Of a DNA stretch of 64,000 nt, positions 24,294 through 32,314 are shown piece after piece. A model generated the notes under the pieces. That model did no database searches. It saw only the letters and a program-made list of their open reading frames with translations, and was not told where the DNA came from. The translations under genes were made by a program, and so were the position numbers. The stretch comes from Polyangiaceae bacterium (GTDB taxonomy: Bacteria; Myxococcota_A; Polyangia; Polyangiales; Polyangiaceae): the NCBI GenBank assembly GCA_025936115.1, contig JAICTZ010000023.1:40936-104935 (forward strand), in the 5' to 3' direction. Numbering within the stretch: the stretch's first letter is position 1; each line of letters begins with the position of its first letter.

Positions 24294-26243
24294 TCAGCGT
24301 ACGGCGTTCGAGTGGCGTGCCGCGCGCCGGCGGCCAAGGCATGCGAAGGCCAGACCGAGCAAGGCGAGGTGAGTCATCGCTCCGCCGCGCGACTCGTCGC
24401 CCGCGGTGCGGCAGCTGCAGCCGCCCGGCGCTTTTGCGCCGCCGTCACCGGCCGTGCCGCCAGACGTGCCCGAAGTGCCGGCGCCGGAAGTGGTGCCGCC
24501 GCCGGCACTCACGCCGCCCGCGGACGTTGTGGCTCCCGCTGAATTGGTCGTGCCGCTCACATTGCCCGTGCCGCCAGCGCCGACGGCGCTGCCACCCGTC
24601 GTTCCACCGGCTGGCGTCGTGCCTCCCGTCGAGGTGGTTCCGCCGGTCGAGATGGTTCCGCCGGTCGAGGTGGCCCCGCCGGTCGAGGTGGCCCCGCCAG
24701 TCGAGGTCATCCCGCCGGTCGAGGTGGTTCCGCCGGTCGAGGTGGTTCCGCCCGCCGATGTGGTCCCGCCGTTCGATGTCATGCCGCCCGTGGAAGTCGT
24801 CCCGCCCGTAGAAGTCGTCCCGCCTGCGCCCATGCCGCCGCTGCCCGTCGTCGGTGGCGTGCACGTGTTCGGCGTGGCGGTCATGACGGCTCCGTTCGCG
24901 TAGCTGCCTGCGTCCGGCTTGCCGCTACGCGCTTTGGGGTGGAAGCACTGCGCGACGCCGCCGATGCTCTTGATGTAGTCGTAGTCGATCGAGGTTTGCC
25001 ACCAGCTGGCCGCCGCCATCATGCCGATCATCGTCGGTGCTTTCTTGACGATGCATTTCGGATCGAAACCCGAATCGACGGAGGGTACGCCCGTTCCCGA
25101 CGTGCCCGTGCCGATGAGCGCCGTCGCTCCCGCCGCGATCGTGAAATCGACGTTGGCGCCTTCGGCTGCCGTGAAATAGTTGACGGTCCCCGTGGCCGTG
25201 ACGTTGTTCGACCAGCCGCTCGTCGGAGTGTAGTTCGTGGCCTTCAGGCCGTGGCCGCTGCCGAGCGCGACGAGCACGTTGTTCAAGAACGAGACGCCGG
25301 TGATGGTGGTCGTATCACTCGGAGCGTTCGTGAAATACGTTTCGTCCGGATCGTCCGGACCCGTATCGGCCGCGTCCTGGGCGTCGTGGTAGCAAGTATT
25401 GTTGACGAATTGGACGTCATGGCTCGAGGTGAGCCGCAGGCACGAGCCGCCGTTCAGGAAGGCGAGGTTGTTGGTGAAAACGGCGCCGTGCGAGCCTTGG
25501 TCGGCGATGAAGCCGCTACCGTCCGTATGCTTCTGGGCGTCCATGTTCTCGAACGAGACGTTCGAGTCGATCAGCGCCGTCAACGACGAATAGAGCGTGA
25601 CGCCGCTCGACCAAGAGTGGGCGGTGCTGCTGCCGTTGTGCGCGGCGATGCTGTGCTTCAGCGTGAAACTGGTAGCGCTGAAAAAGGTGAATCCCGTGCG
25701 GCCGTTCATGTCCGCGATGCAGTTTTGGATGTCCCAGTTGCCGTTCGAGTCCTGCGCTTTGTTGCCTGTCCAGCCGTTGCCGAAACCGGTGCTCCACCCG
25801 CGCGACACGATGCCGTCGAAGCGAAGGTAGCTCGCCGTCGCCGAGTAGACGCCGGAGTCTTGGTTGTCCTCCGCGGGACCCACCCCGGGCCCTTCGATGA
25901 TCGGCGTGGAGCATTCGTCCGCTTTGAACGTGATCCAGGCGGACGCGGTGCCGCTATTCGTGATGTTGAGCCCTGTCTTGTAAACGCCGTCCATCAGAAT
26001 GACGGTGTCACCGGCGGCTGCACCGCTCGCGGCGCTCGCGAGACTGCAGGGCGCGTCGCGCGAGGTGCAGCCGCTCGTCGCGGTACCGCTCGGCGAGACG
26101 TACCAAGTGGCCGCGCGCGCGGGCACAGCGCAAAACAGCGCGGCGGTCAGGGGCGAGACGAGGACGAGGGCGTTTCTCACGATACGGAAAGCTAGCGGCA
26201 GCGGGCCCGGCACGCCGCCCCGTAGCGCGTGCTGCGACAGCAA
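24294..26243 (-). CDS. Secreted parallel beta-helix protein (polysaccharide-lyase-like) with MYXO-CTERM tail
   Basis: 649 residues. A signal peptide ends VPARA-ATWYV. A right-handed beta-helix domain follows (about 45-420), opening with TWYVSPSGTATSGCTSRDAP and GDTVILMDGVYKTGL, then Asn-rich rungs (SIAAHNGSS, NLAFLNGGS, NNTCYHDAQD). The opening and repeat style match PL9-type pectate lyases and related helices. The catalytic Lys and calcium Asp residues were not assigned, so lyase activity is inferred. Then come a Gly/Thr spacer of tandem repeats and a tail GGCSCRTAGDE, a hydrophobic stretch and GRRRAAR. GTG 26180 is an alternative start with a compact signal peptide. Confidence 0.85.
   Translation of the reverse strand: MLSQHALRGGVPGPLPLAFRIVRNALVLVSPLTAALFCAVPARAATWYVSPSGTATSGCTSRDAPCSLASAASGAAAGDTVILMDGVYKTGLNITNSGTASAWITFKADECSTPIIEGPGVGPAEDNQDSGVYSATASYLRFDGIVSRGWSTGFGNGWTGNKAQDSNGNWDIQNCIADMNGRTGFTFFSATSFTLKHSIAAHNGSSTAHSWSSGVTLYSSLTALIDSNVSFENMDAQKHTDGSGFIADQGSHGAVFTNNLAFLNGGSCLRLTSSHDVQFVNNTCYHDAQDAADTGPDDPDETYFTNAPSDTTTITGVSFLNNVLVALGSGHGLKATNYTPTSGWSNNVTATGTVNYFTAAEGANVDFTIAAGATALIGTGTSGTGVPSVDSGFDPKCIVKKAPTMIGMMAAASWWQTSIDYDYIKSIGGVAQCFHPKARSGKPDAGSYANGAVMTATPNTCTPPTTGSGGMGAGGTTSTGGTTSTGGMTSNGGTTSAGGTTSTGGTTSTGGMTSTGGATSTGGATSTGGTISTGGTTSTGGTTPAGGTTGGSAVGAGGTGNVSGTTNSAGATTSAGGVSAGGGTTSGAGTSGTSGGTAGDGGAKAPGGCSCRTAGDESRGGAMTHLALLGLAFACLGRRRAARHSNAVR
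24622..24819. repeat. 18-bp tandem repeat (11 units) in the beta-helix gene
   Basis: Eleven degenerate copies of ccgccggtcgaggtggtt lie head to tail. On the minus strand each unit encodes six residues of the Gly-Gly-x-Thr-Ser-Thr spacer between the beta-helix and the sorting tail. The length is a multiple of three, so copy-number change would lengthen or shorten the spacer without breaking the frame. Confidence 0.9.
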
Positions 26244-26424
26244 TATTTTTACAGCCGGACGGCCTTCCGTCTAGCGAGGTATCATAATAATTTCAAGCAA
26301 TTAGCATGCATCTTGCTCGCGCTGAGCTTGCGCCGTTCGAGTCGGAGAACAACCCGGGCCAACCGGGGAACGCTCGCGCCGGCGCGATTTCTTGCGATAG
26401 GACTCCTCCCGTCCCGGACTCGCG
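26244..26424. promoter_or_regulatory. AT-rich divergent promoter region
   Basis: The 181-bp gap between the beta-helix gene and the ATP-grasp/GT2 gene contains the most AT-rich short stretch nearby (26244-26306: CAATATTTTT, TCATAATAATTTC). On the minus strand a TTGAAA and TAGACG lie 17 bp apart, a plausible promoter for the beta-helix gene. No operator could be assigned. Confidence 0.35.
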
Positions 26425-28644
26425 ATGACCACGAACCAACCGCACCGCATGCTCGTCGTCCACAACGTCGTGGGCGCGGGTGACCGCGTTCGAACGCTCG
26501 AAGCCAAACCCTTTCGAAGGTTCGCGTTCGGCAGCCTCTTGGCCTACGCGGACGAGGTCGCGGGCCGTCTCGGCCAAGAGCGCCTGCTCGTGAGTGAGTC
26601 GCTGGTACTGCCGCGCGACGTTCCGCTGTACGGGCCAGAGCAGCTCGAGGGGATTGCAGTCGTCGATCGATACGACTCGGTGATGTGTCACTTGGTCTTG
26701 GACCACGGGGGCGTCGTGTCCGAGGATTTCTTTGCGGCGTTGCGCGCGGGGTTTCTCGCGCCGGGCGGCACCTTGCTGAACGCAGTGAAGAGCAACACCA
26801 AGCGCGACGTTGCGCGCGCGTCGCCGTTCGAGCTCGAGACGCAAACCGCTCCGTGCGTGATCAAGAAAAGCAACAATTACAACAAACCGGAGACGGTGTT
26901 CGAGCTGCACACGCAAGCAGAGCTCGACGCATGGCGCGCCGAACACGCGACTGAGGAGCAGAGCCAGTACGTCATGCAGAAGCTCCTCGGCTACTACCGT
27001 AGGCGAGAGGCGGGCCTCTACCAGCTCGAACGCTGGGTCGTGCTGTTCGACGATTTGACCGTCAATTATCGCTACTCGGACGAGTTTTACATCAAGACGG
27101 CGACGGCGCTTTCGTACTTCGTACGGGACGAACGTTGTCTGAGTACGGATCTCGTGCAGCTCGGGGCTTCCGGGTTCAGCTGGAAAGGGCGGAGCATCGA
27201 CTGCGCGTACGATCCCGATTCGGAGGCGTGGAACGCACGCTACGCGCTGCTTCGCAGCTTCCGCTCGGCGTTTCGCTTGGACTACGCGGAGCTCGACGTC
27301 ATGCGCGTCGCGAGCGGCGAATTCGTCGTGATCGACGTGAACCACACGCCCGGACCGTCGTACAAGAACGTGCACTGGCGCGAGCTCGCCGTGCGCTTCC
27401 TCGCCGAGCGTCTCCGCATCAGACCGAGCGCAGTCATGCCGCCGCAGCAAGCGGTACTCGGCGTAGAAGCGCCGAAGCGCGAGGCGTCCGTGTTGCCGAC
27501 GCGCAGCCATCCGCGCACGAACATCTGCCTGTGCATGATCGTGAAGAACGAGACAGCGGTACTGCCGCGCCTCTTTCGCTCGCTTAAGGATTACGTCGAC
27601 TACTACGTCATCGTCGACACCGGCTCGACCGACGACACCATCGCGGTCATCCGCCGGGAAATGAGCGCTTACGGCATCGACGGCGAGGTGCACGAACGAG
27701 CGTGGGTGAACTTCGGCGTCAACCGCCAGCAGGCACTCGAGCTCGCCGTGGCGGCGGGCAAGGCCGATTGGTTGCTCTTCATCGACGCGGACGAAGAGCT
27801 CGGCGTGAGCGATCCCAAGTTTTACGAGAAGCTCGAACCCGGCGTGAGCTACGACATCGAGAAGCACCAGGGGGGCACGCGCTACGCCGTTCCGCACCTC
27901 GTCAACATCAGGAGCGGGCGTTTCAAGTGGGAAGGCCCCGTGCACAACTACCTGGTGACGCTCGCGGGACCGAAGCAGCGCGTGCTCCGCAAGGACGTGT
28001 GGATCGTTTACCACCCGGGTGAGGGGGCCAAATCACACGGCCTCACCCAGGAGGAGAAGTATCTGCGAGACGCGAAGCTGCTCGAGGATGATCTCGCCAA
28101 AAACCCGGGCAACGCCCGCAGCCAATTTTATCTGGCGCAGTCGTATCGCGATGCCGGTCAGTACGAGAAAGCGTACGACGCGTACAAACGACGCGCCGGC
28201 ATGGACGGTTGGGTCGAAGAGACGTTCATGGCGCAGCTCGAGGCCGCCCGGATGGCGCTCCGAGTCGGCAAGCCGGAGGACGTGGTCGTGCGCGAGTACC
28301 TCGAAGCGTTCAACCGGCGCCCGACGCGCGTCGAGCCGCTCCACGATCTGGCGCGCTACTATCGCGGCAAGAAGGAGTACGGGAAGGCGTACGTCTTCGC
28401 GAGGACGGGCGTGGAGCTCGAGCGCCCTGACGATTCGCTCTACGTGATGCAGCCCGTCTACGATTGGCGCATCCTCGACGAGCTCGCGGTCGCCGCGTAC
28501 TGGGTGGGCGACTACGCGGCTTCGAAAGAGGCGTGCGAGACGGTGCTCTGGCGCGTGGACCACGGCATGGAAATGCCTGCCGATGACCTTGCTCGCGTCA
28601 AAGAGAACCTCGCCCACGCGCTGAAAAAGCTGCCGCCTGCGTAG
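26425..28644 (+). CDS. ATP-grasp-like / family-2 glycosyltransferase / TPR fusion
   Basis: 739 residues, no signal peptide or membrane segment. Residues 1-345 look like an ATP-grasp enzyme: APCVIKKSNNYNKPETVFEL, YVMQKLLGYY, and the metal-site motif FVVIDVNHTPGPSY. Residues 365-560 are a GT2 fold of the SunS-like/TPR type: ICLCMIVKNETAVLPRLFRS, IVDTGSTDDT, WLLFIDADEELG, FKWEGPVHNYL. The rest is TPR-like helices (FYLAQSYRDAGQYEKAYDAY). GT2-TPR proteins of this kind often glycosylate peptides or lipopolysaccharide-like acceptors; ATP-grasp domains ligate acids to amines. The combination suggests one protein that joins and glycosylates a substrate. No partner gene lies beside it. Confidence 0.8.
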   Translation: MTTNQPHRMLVVHNVVGAGDRVRTLEAKPFRRFAFGSLLAYADEVAGRLGQERLLVSESLVLPRDVPLYGPEQLEGIAVVDRYDSVMCHLVLDHGGVVSEDFFAALRAGFLAPGGTLLNAVKSNTKRDVARASPFELETQTAPCVIKKSNNYNKPETVFELHTQAELDAWRAEHATEEQSQYVMQKLLGYYRRREAGLYQLERWVVLFDDLTVNYRYSDEFYIKTATALSYFVRDERCLSTDLVQLGASGFSWKGRSIDCAYDPDSEAWNARYALLRSFRSAFRLDYAELDVMRVASGEFVVIDVNHTPGPSYKNVHWRELAVRFLAERLRIRPSAVMPPQQAVLGVEAPKREASVLPTRSHPRTNICLCMIVKNETAVLPRLFRSLKDYVDYYVIVDTGSTDDTIAVIRREMSAYGIDGEVHERAWVNFGVNRQQALELAVAAGKADWLLFIDADEELGVSDPKFYEKLEPGVSYDIEKHQGGTRYAVPHLVNIRSGRFKWEGPVHNYLVTLAGPKQRVLRKDVWIVYHPGEGAKSHGLTQEEKYLRDAKLLEDDLAKNPGNARSQFYLAQSYRDAGQYEKAYDAYKRRAGMDGWVEETFMAQLEAARMALRVGKPEDVVVREYLEAFNRRPTRVEPLHDLARYYRGKKEYGKAYVFARTGVELERPDDSLYVMQPVYDWRILDELAVAAYWVGDYAASKEACETVLWRVDHGMEMPADDLARVKENLAHALKKLPPA

Positions 28645-28650
28645 GTCTTG

Positions 28651-28706
28651 GCTGAGCGACGTCGCGGTGCGCGCTGGCTCGTGCCGGCGCGCACCGCGGA
28701 CTCAGC
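28651..28706. terminator. Strong bidirectional hairpin between convergent genes
   Basis: A perfect 11-bp stem GCGGTGCGCGC / GCGCGCACCGC (28664-28674 with 28687-28697) is extended inside by GGC/GCC and outside by GCTGAG/CTCAGC. It lies in the 81-bp gap between the ATP-grasp/GT2 gene and the converging repeat lipoprotein. There is no T-run, so a factor-dependent or structure-only terminator for both strands is inferred. Confidence 0.5.
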
Positions 28707-28725
28707 TTGCAGTCAGTACGGCGGT

Positions 28726-29292
28726 TTAAGCGCCTGCGCCGCCGCGGCCGCCGAAGCCGCCGGAGCGACCACCGCTACCTGCCGTTCCGCTTCGGCCGCC
28801 ACCACCGGCACGGCCGCCGCCGCCGCCGGACATGCCGCCCGCGCCGCCACGACCACCCACGCCGCCCATGCCGCCCATGCTGCCGGTCGCACCCGTGGAA
28901 CCAGTCGATCCGGTCGAGCCCGTTGATCCGGTCGAGCCCGTCGATCCGGTCGAGCCCGTCGATCCGGTCGAGCCCGTCGATCCGGTCGAGCCCGTCGATC
29001 CGGTCGAGCCCGTCGATCCGGTCGAGCCCGTCGCACCCGTGTGCATGCCACCGGTGGCGGAGCCGCTTGCACCGCCAGCACCACCGTGCGCGCCGCCTGC
29101 GCCAGCGGCCGGCATGCCGCCAGAGCCAGCGCCGCCGCTCGACGAACCACCGGTCCCCGGCGGTTTACCAGCGCTGCCACCTGCGCCAGCAGCGCCGTCG
29201 TCGTCGCCCGAATGGCCGCATCCGAACAACGCGAGCGTGCTCGCTCCAGTGACGTAGATGAGAAAGTCTTTCCTGCTGCAGGCGAAAGGCAT
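28726..29292 (-). CDS. Gly-Ser-Thr repeat (collagen-like) lipoprotein
   Basis: A 188-residue protein almost entirely of low complexity. The N-terminus SRKDFLIYVTGASTLALFGC has a twin-basic motif before F-L, like a Tat signal with Lys in the second position, and ends in a lipobox. Then come Gly/Ala/Ser sequence, about 15 exact Gly-Ser-Thr triplets, and a Gly/Arg-rich end. There is no catalytic domain and no sorting tail. The Gly-X-Y pattern is collagen-like but has no proline on this strand. It may be a spacer-only surface protein, or the remains of an exoenzyme that lost its catalytic domain, since the same spacer style precedes the enzymes nearby. Confidence 0.65.
   Translation of the reverse strand: MPFACSRKDFLIYVTGASTLALFGCGHSGDDDGAAGAGGSAGKPPGTGGSSSGGAGSGGMPAAGAGGAHGGAGGASGSATGGMHTGATGSTGSTGSTGSTGSTGSTGSTGSTGSTGSTGSTGSTGSTGSTGSTGATGSMGGMGGVGGRGGAGGMSGGGGGRAGGGGRSGTAGSGGRSGGFGGRGGAGA
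28901..29026. repeat. 18-bp tandem repeat (7 nearly identical units)
   Basis: Seven copies of cccgtcgatccggtcgag in a row; five are identical and the first two differ by one to two bases. Each encodes Gly-Ser-Thr twice on the minus strand. The near-identity at the DNA level points to recent expansion, making this a candidate length-variable locus. Confidence 0.92.
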
Positions 29293-29505
29293 CGTGAGCT
29301 CCAGTGAGTTAGTGAGCTGAGCTCATACCACGAGATCTCGGGGAAGGCGCGCGCTTCGTCCACTTCTTGGTGCGCCGCCCCGCGCTTTCTCGCGCCGAGC
29401 AAGTGTTCCTAGCGGGGCAAAGCAGGCACTCCTGCGGCGCAGGCGGATTTTTGTCCCGGGGCTCGCAGCCTCGTCTCTCCGGCCGATGCGAATTGGTAGC
29501 GAATT

Positions 29506-29652
29506 GTGAGAAGCCTGGGCTCCTGCGCGCTCGCGGCGGCGTGTGCGCTCTGCGGCGGCGGCGCAGCCCGCGCAGGCGTGGTGAGGCCGCAGGGTGCTGC
29601 GGGTGCCGCCGTAGATGCTGGTGCCGCGGAAAGTCTAGCTCGGTCGGTATAG
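29506..29652 (+). CDS. Possible 48-aa secreted peptide or decayed 5' end
   Basis: A GTG-initiated frame encodes a signal-peptide-like sequence: SLGSCALAAACALC, then GGGAARAG as a cleavage site, then 24 Ala/Gly-rich residues, stopping at TAG 29650-29652. It lies in the same frame as the next gene and ends 9 bp before that gene's ATG, which has its own signal peptide. It could be a small exported peptide or an upstream remnant. The rest of the 369-bp gap (29293-29505) shows nothing recognisable. Confidence 0.3.
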   Translation: MRSLGSCALAAACALCGGGAARAGVVRPQGAAGAAVDAGAAESLARSV

Positions 29653-29661
29653 TGCGGCGCG

Positions 29662-30804
29662 ATGCTCGGTGAGGGACGCGGCGTTGGCGCGGTGCTCGGG
29701 ATCGCAGCGGTCGCTCTGCTCTCTGCGGGACCCGTGTGCGCAGAGCCGGCAACACATGAAGACACACGGCGCCGCGAACTCACGGCGCCGCTCGACGCCA
29801 GGATCGAAATCGAGCGTGCACCCGGCGCCGAGGCGTGTCCCGACGCGGCAGCGGTATTTCGCGCCATCAGACGGCTATTTCCCGAGCTCTCGTTGCGACA
29901 AAACACCGGCGCCGAGGTGAGCGCCGCACAGGCGCGCGTCGCCATCCGGCCGCTCGCACGGGGCTACGAGGCAGTCATGACCGTGCTGCAACCGCGCGCC
30001 GGCGAGCGCGTCATGCAGGAGAAAGACGACGACTGCCATGGACTCGCCGACGCGCTCGCCCTCGCGTTCGTCATGCTCGTCGAGCCGGCGGAGGCGAAGA
30101 CGTCTTCGCCGGGCAGCGCTGCGACCGCCGGTGACGCCTCGCCTGGCAGCGCGCTCCATGGCGCCGTCAGCAATACGCCGCCCGCCGCGGCAACGGCAAG
30201 CGCGGCCTCCCGTGCGGCGCCGCCTTCCCAACCGGTGGATACGCGCCAAGGCGTGCCGTCCCGAGGACACTCATTTCACGCGGATCTCGGTGCTGCAGCC
30301 GTTGGTGGCCTCGGTGTGTTGAGCGAGCCGGCTTTCGGCGGCGCGGGCCGGCTCGAATTTTTAAACCGACGTGGTTGGGGCGGCCTCCTCGAGGGGATGC
30401 GGCTGTGGTCGGCGCCGGCGAACGCTCAAGGTGGCAGCGTTACCCTCACGCTGTGGGCCTGCTTGTTGGGTCCTTATTACCGTGCTCGAATCACCACGCG
30501 CTCGAGCCTGCAAGCGGGCCTGCTCGTTGGTCTCGGCGCGCAACGAGCGACAGTGAGCGGCTTCGCTCCGGTGCCGCATCCCGGAAGGTTCCCGTGGACC
30601 GTGCTCATGCCCGCGTTCGACTACCGACTGAGCTTCGGCAAGGTGGCGAGCGCCTTCGCCGGGATGGGACCCGTGATCCAGATCCGCCCGCAATCGTTCA
30701 GTGTGGTGGTGGACAGCACCCGACAGACGGCGGAGGTTGCGGCGGCGCCGAGGGTCGGACTCATGGCAGAATTGGGCCTCACGCTCGGCGCGGATATTTT
30801 TTGA
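29662..30804 (+). CDS. Exported protein, probable outer-membrane barrel at C-terminus
   Basis: 380 residues. It has a signal peptide (AAVALLSAGPVCA-EP) and a globular N-terminal part (ACPDAAAVFRAIRRLFPEL, DDDCHGLADALALAFVM) with paired cysteines. An Ala/Pro/Ser-rich linker follows, then from residue 210 alternating hydrophobic strands (SFHADLGAAAVGGLGVL, ALTL-type strands, LMAELGLTLGADIF) ending in Phe, as outer-membrane barrels do. This layout is common beside ECF sigma genes in myxobacteria. Here the sigma gene starts 24 bp downstream on the same strand, suggesting one transcription unit. Function unknown. Confidence 0.75.
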   Translation: MLGEGRGVGAVLGIAAVALLSAGPVCAEPATHEDTRRRELTAPLDARIEIERAPGAEACPDAAAVFRAIRRLFPELSLRQNTGAEVSAAQARVAIRPLARGYEAVMTVLQPRAGERVMQEKDDDCHGLADALALAFVMLVEPAEAKTSSPGSAATAGDASPGSALHGAVSNTPPAAATASAASRAAPPSQPVDTRQGVPSRGHSFHADLGAAAVGGLGVLSEPAFGGAGRLEFLNRRGWGGLLEGMRLWSAPANAQGGSVTLTLWACLLGPYYRARITTRSSLQAGLLVGLGAQRATVSGFAPVPHPGRFPWTVLMPAFDYRLSFGKVASAFAGMGPVIQIRPQSFSVVVDSTRQTAEVAAAPRVGLMAELGLTLGADIF

Positions 30805-30828
30805 TACCTTTCGAGCGGCGGTGATCGA

Positions 30829-31389
30829 TTGGAGCGCGGGCCTCCACCCAGCTTGGCACCCTTGAACTTCGAGCACATCTACCGCACGCACCATGACTTC
30901 GTGTGGCGCACGCTGCGCCGGATGGGCGTGAGCGAGCGCGACGCGCTCGACGCGCGACAGAAGGTGTTCCTCATTGCACATCGAAGCCTAGGGAGCTTCG
31001 AGGGTCGCTCGAGCGTCAAAACCTGGCTGTGCGGCATCGCTCTGCGGGTTGCCTCCGACTACCGGCGGAGCGCCGTGTCACGCCGTGAAGTCTTGGTCGC
31101 CGAAGTGCCCGTGGGCGAGAGCTGCCAAGCCGAGCAGCTCCGACAGCTCGAAGAGCGTGAGCGCATCGCAGCGCTCGACGCGATTCTGACCGAGTTGCCC
31201 GTCGATCAGCGCACCGTGTTCGTGCTGTTCGAGCTCGAGGAAATGTCGGGCGAACAGATCGCGGCGCTCTTGGTCGTGCCCGAGGGCACGGTTCGCTCTC
31301 GCTTGCGGCTGGCTCGCCGCGCCTTCTCGCGGATCCTCGCGGAGCGGCAGGGCCGAACCGCGTGCCTCGCCGCTGGAGCTCGTCCATGA
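30829..31389 (+). CDS. ECF-type RNA polymerase sigma factor
   Basis: A 186-residue sigma factor with region 2 (IYRTHHDFVWRTLRRMGVS, DARQKVFLIAHRSLGSF, VKTWLCGIALRVASDYRR) and region 4 (LPVDQRTVFVLFELEEMSGE, then VPEGTVRSRLRLARRAF). The listed start is TTG 30829; a further TTG about 8 codons on is possible. The 3' end overlaps the next gene by ATGA, so the sigma factor and its downstream membrane protein are made together. That is the usual arrangement for a sigma factor and its regulator. Confidence 0.9.
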   Translation: MERGPPPSLAPLNFEHIYRTHHDFVWRTLRRMGVSERDALDARQKVFLIAHRSLGSFEGRSSVKTWLCGIALRVASDYRRSAVSRREVLVAEVPVGESCQAEQLRQLEERERIAALDAILTELPVDQRTVFVLFELEEMSGEQIAALLVVPEGTVRSRLRLARRAFSRILAERQGRTACLAAGARP

Positions 31390-32234
31390 CGCGCGAGAGC
31401 CGCTGGCTCGACGAGCTGCCGCTCGAGTCCGCCGAACGCGAGCTGCTCGTCGCCGGCAAAGCCGCGCGGCCGAGCGGCGACGATGTCGACGCGGGTTGGC
31501 GAGCATTTTCGATCGCGGCGAGCGCAACCACCTCTGCCGCGGCGAGCGCGGGCGCAGGGCACGCAATTTCGGCCAAAGCGGCGGCGGGCACGGCGGCGAC
31601 CAAGGCGTCTGCGGCCGTTCTGCTGAGCGCCGCAACGCTGAAGTCGTTCGCCGTCGGTATTGCACTCGGCGTCGGCGTCAGCGCTGCCGGTGCCATCGTC
31701 GAACGGGTGCATCCGCGGCAGGCGCCGTCCGCGAGCGTTGCGCGCGCAGCGCTCGCACCCGGAGCGCGTTCGAGCGGCCGCGCGCCGCGCCCGCCGCTTG
31801 CCGCGGGCGACCCCTTGGCGCTACCGGTCGTACCTTCGACGCGCGAGCAAAGCGGCACCGCGGAGCTCTCCGTGCGCGCCGCGCCGCACCCTGCGACCGC
31901 GGTCGCATCGAGCCCCGTGGCGAGCTCGGCGCCCAGGGTCGCAGCGCCGGAAAGCGCCTCGGCTGGGCCGTCGCTTGCGGCCGAGGCGCGCCAGCTTGCG
32001 CAAGTGAAGCGGTTGCTCGACGCCGGGGCGACTGCGGAAGCGCTCCGCCAGCTGGCGGCGAATTTCAGCGCCGGTGAGCCCACCCTGCTCTCCGAGGAAC
32101 GCGACGCCCTCTACGTGCAGGCGCTCACTCGCGCCGGGCGCGGCGCCGAAGCTCGCGCGCGCGCTCGAGAGTTCCTGAGCCGCTACCCGCGCAGCCCGTA
32201 CGTCGAAAGCATACGGCGCGTCGGCGAAGAGTGA
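31386..32234 (+). CDS. Membrane protein downstream of sigma factor (possible anti-sigma/TPR protein)
   Basis: 282 residues from ATG 31386, which overlaps the sigma stop codon. A cytoplasmic N-terminus (SRWLDELPLESAERELLVAG) of about 75 residues precedes one hydrophobic segment (FAVGIALGVGVSAAGAIV). A Pro/Ala/Ser-rich stalk and a C-terminal TPR-like region follow (AEALRQLAANFSAGE, then REFLSRYPRSPYVESIRRV). The position and single-span layout suggest control of the sigma factor, but the N-terminus lacks the HxxxCxxC zinc anti-sigma motif. Function by context only. Confidence 0.75.
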   Translation: MTRESRWLDELPLESAERELLVAGKAARPSGDDVDAGWRAFSIAASATTSAAASAGAGHAISAKAAAGTAATKASAAVLLSAATLKSFAVGIALGVGVSAAGAIVERVHPRQAPSASVARAALAPGARSSGRAPRPPLAAGDPLALPVVPSTREQSGTAELSVRAAPHPATAVASSPVASSAPRVAAPESASAGPSLAAEARQLAQVKRLLDAGATAEALRQLAANFSAGEPTLLSEERDALYVQALTRAGRGAEARARAREFLSRYPRSPYVESIRRVGEE

Positions 32235-32314
32235 TCGCGCGCGCTACGCGCAAGTTGTCGCTCAGCGTGACAATCAGAAGCTGACTCCCCACATCGGGGC
32301 TGCGCAGGCCCCGT

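Noticed and set aside
28901..29026. Possible CRISPR array
   Set aside because: The 18-bp units abut with no spacers and stay in coding frame; no cas genes are present.
28832..29257. Pro/Val/Glu-rich frame on the plus strand (repeats of PVEPVDP) that looks like a surface repeat protein
   Set aside because: It is antisense to the Gly-Ser-Thr lipoprotein, has no signal peptide or ribosome site, and its regularity simply mirrors the 18-bp DNA repeat.
29309..29767. 152-codon minus-strand frame in the divergent gap
   Set aside because: Arg/Pro/His-rich, overlaps the start of the exported protein gene at 29662, no family features.
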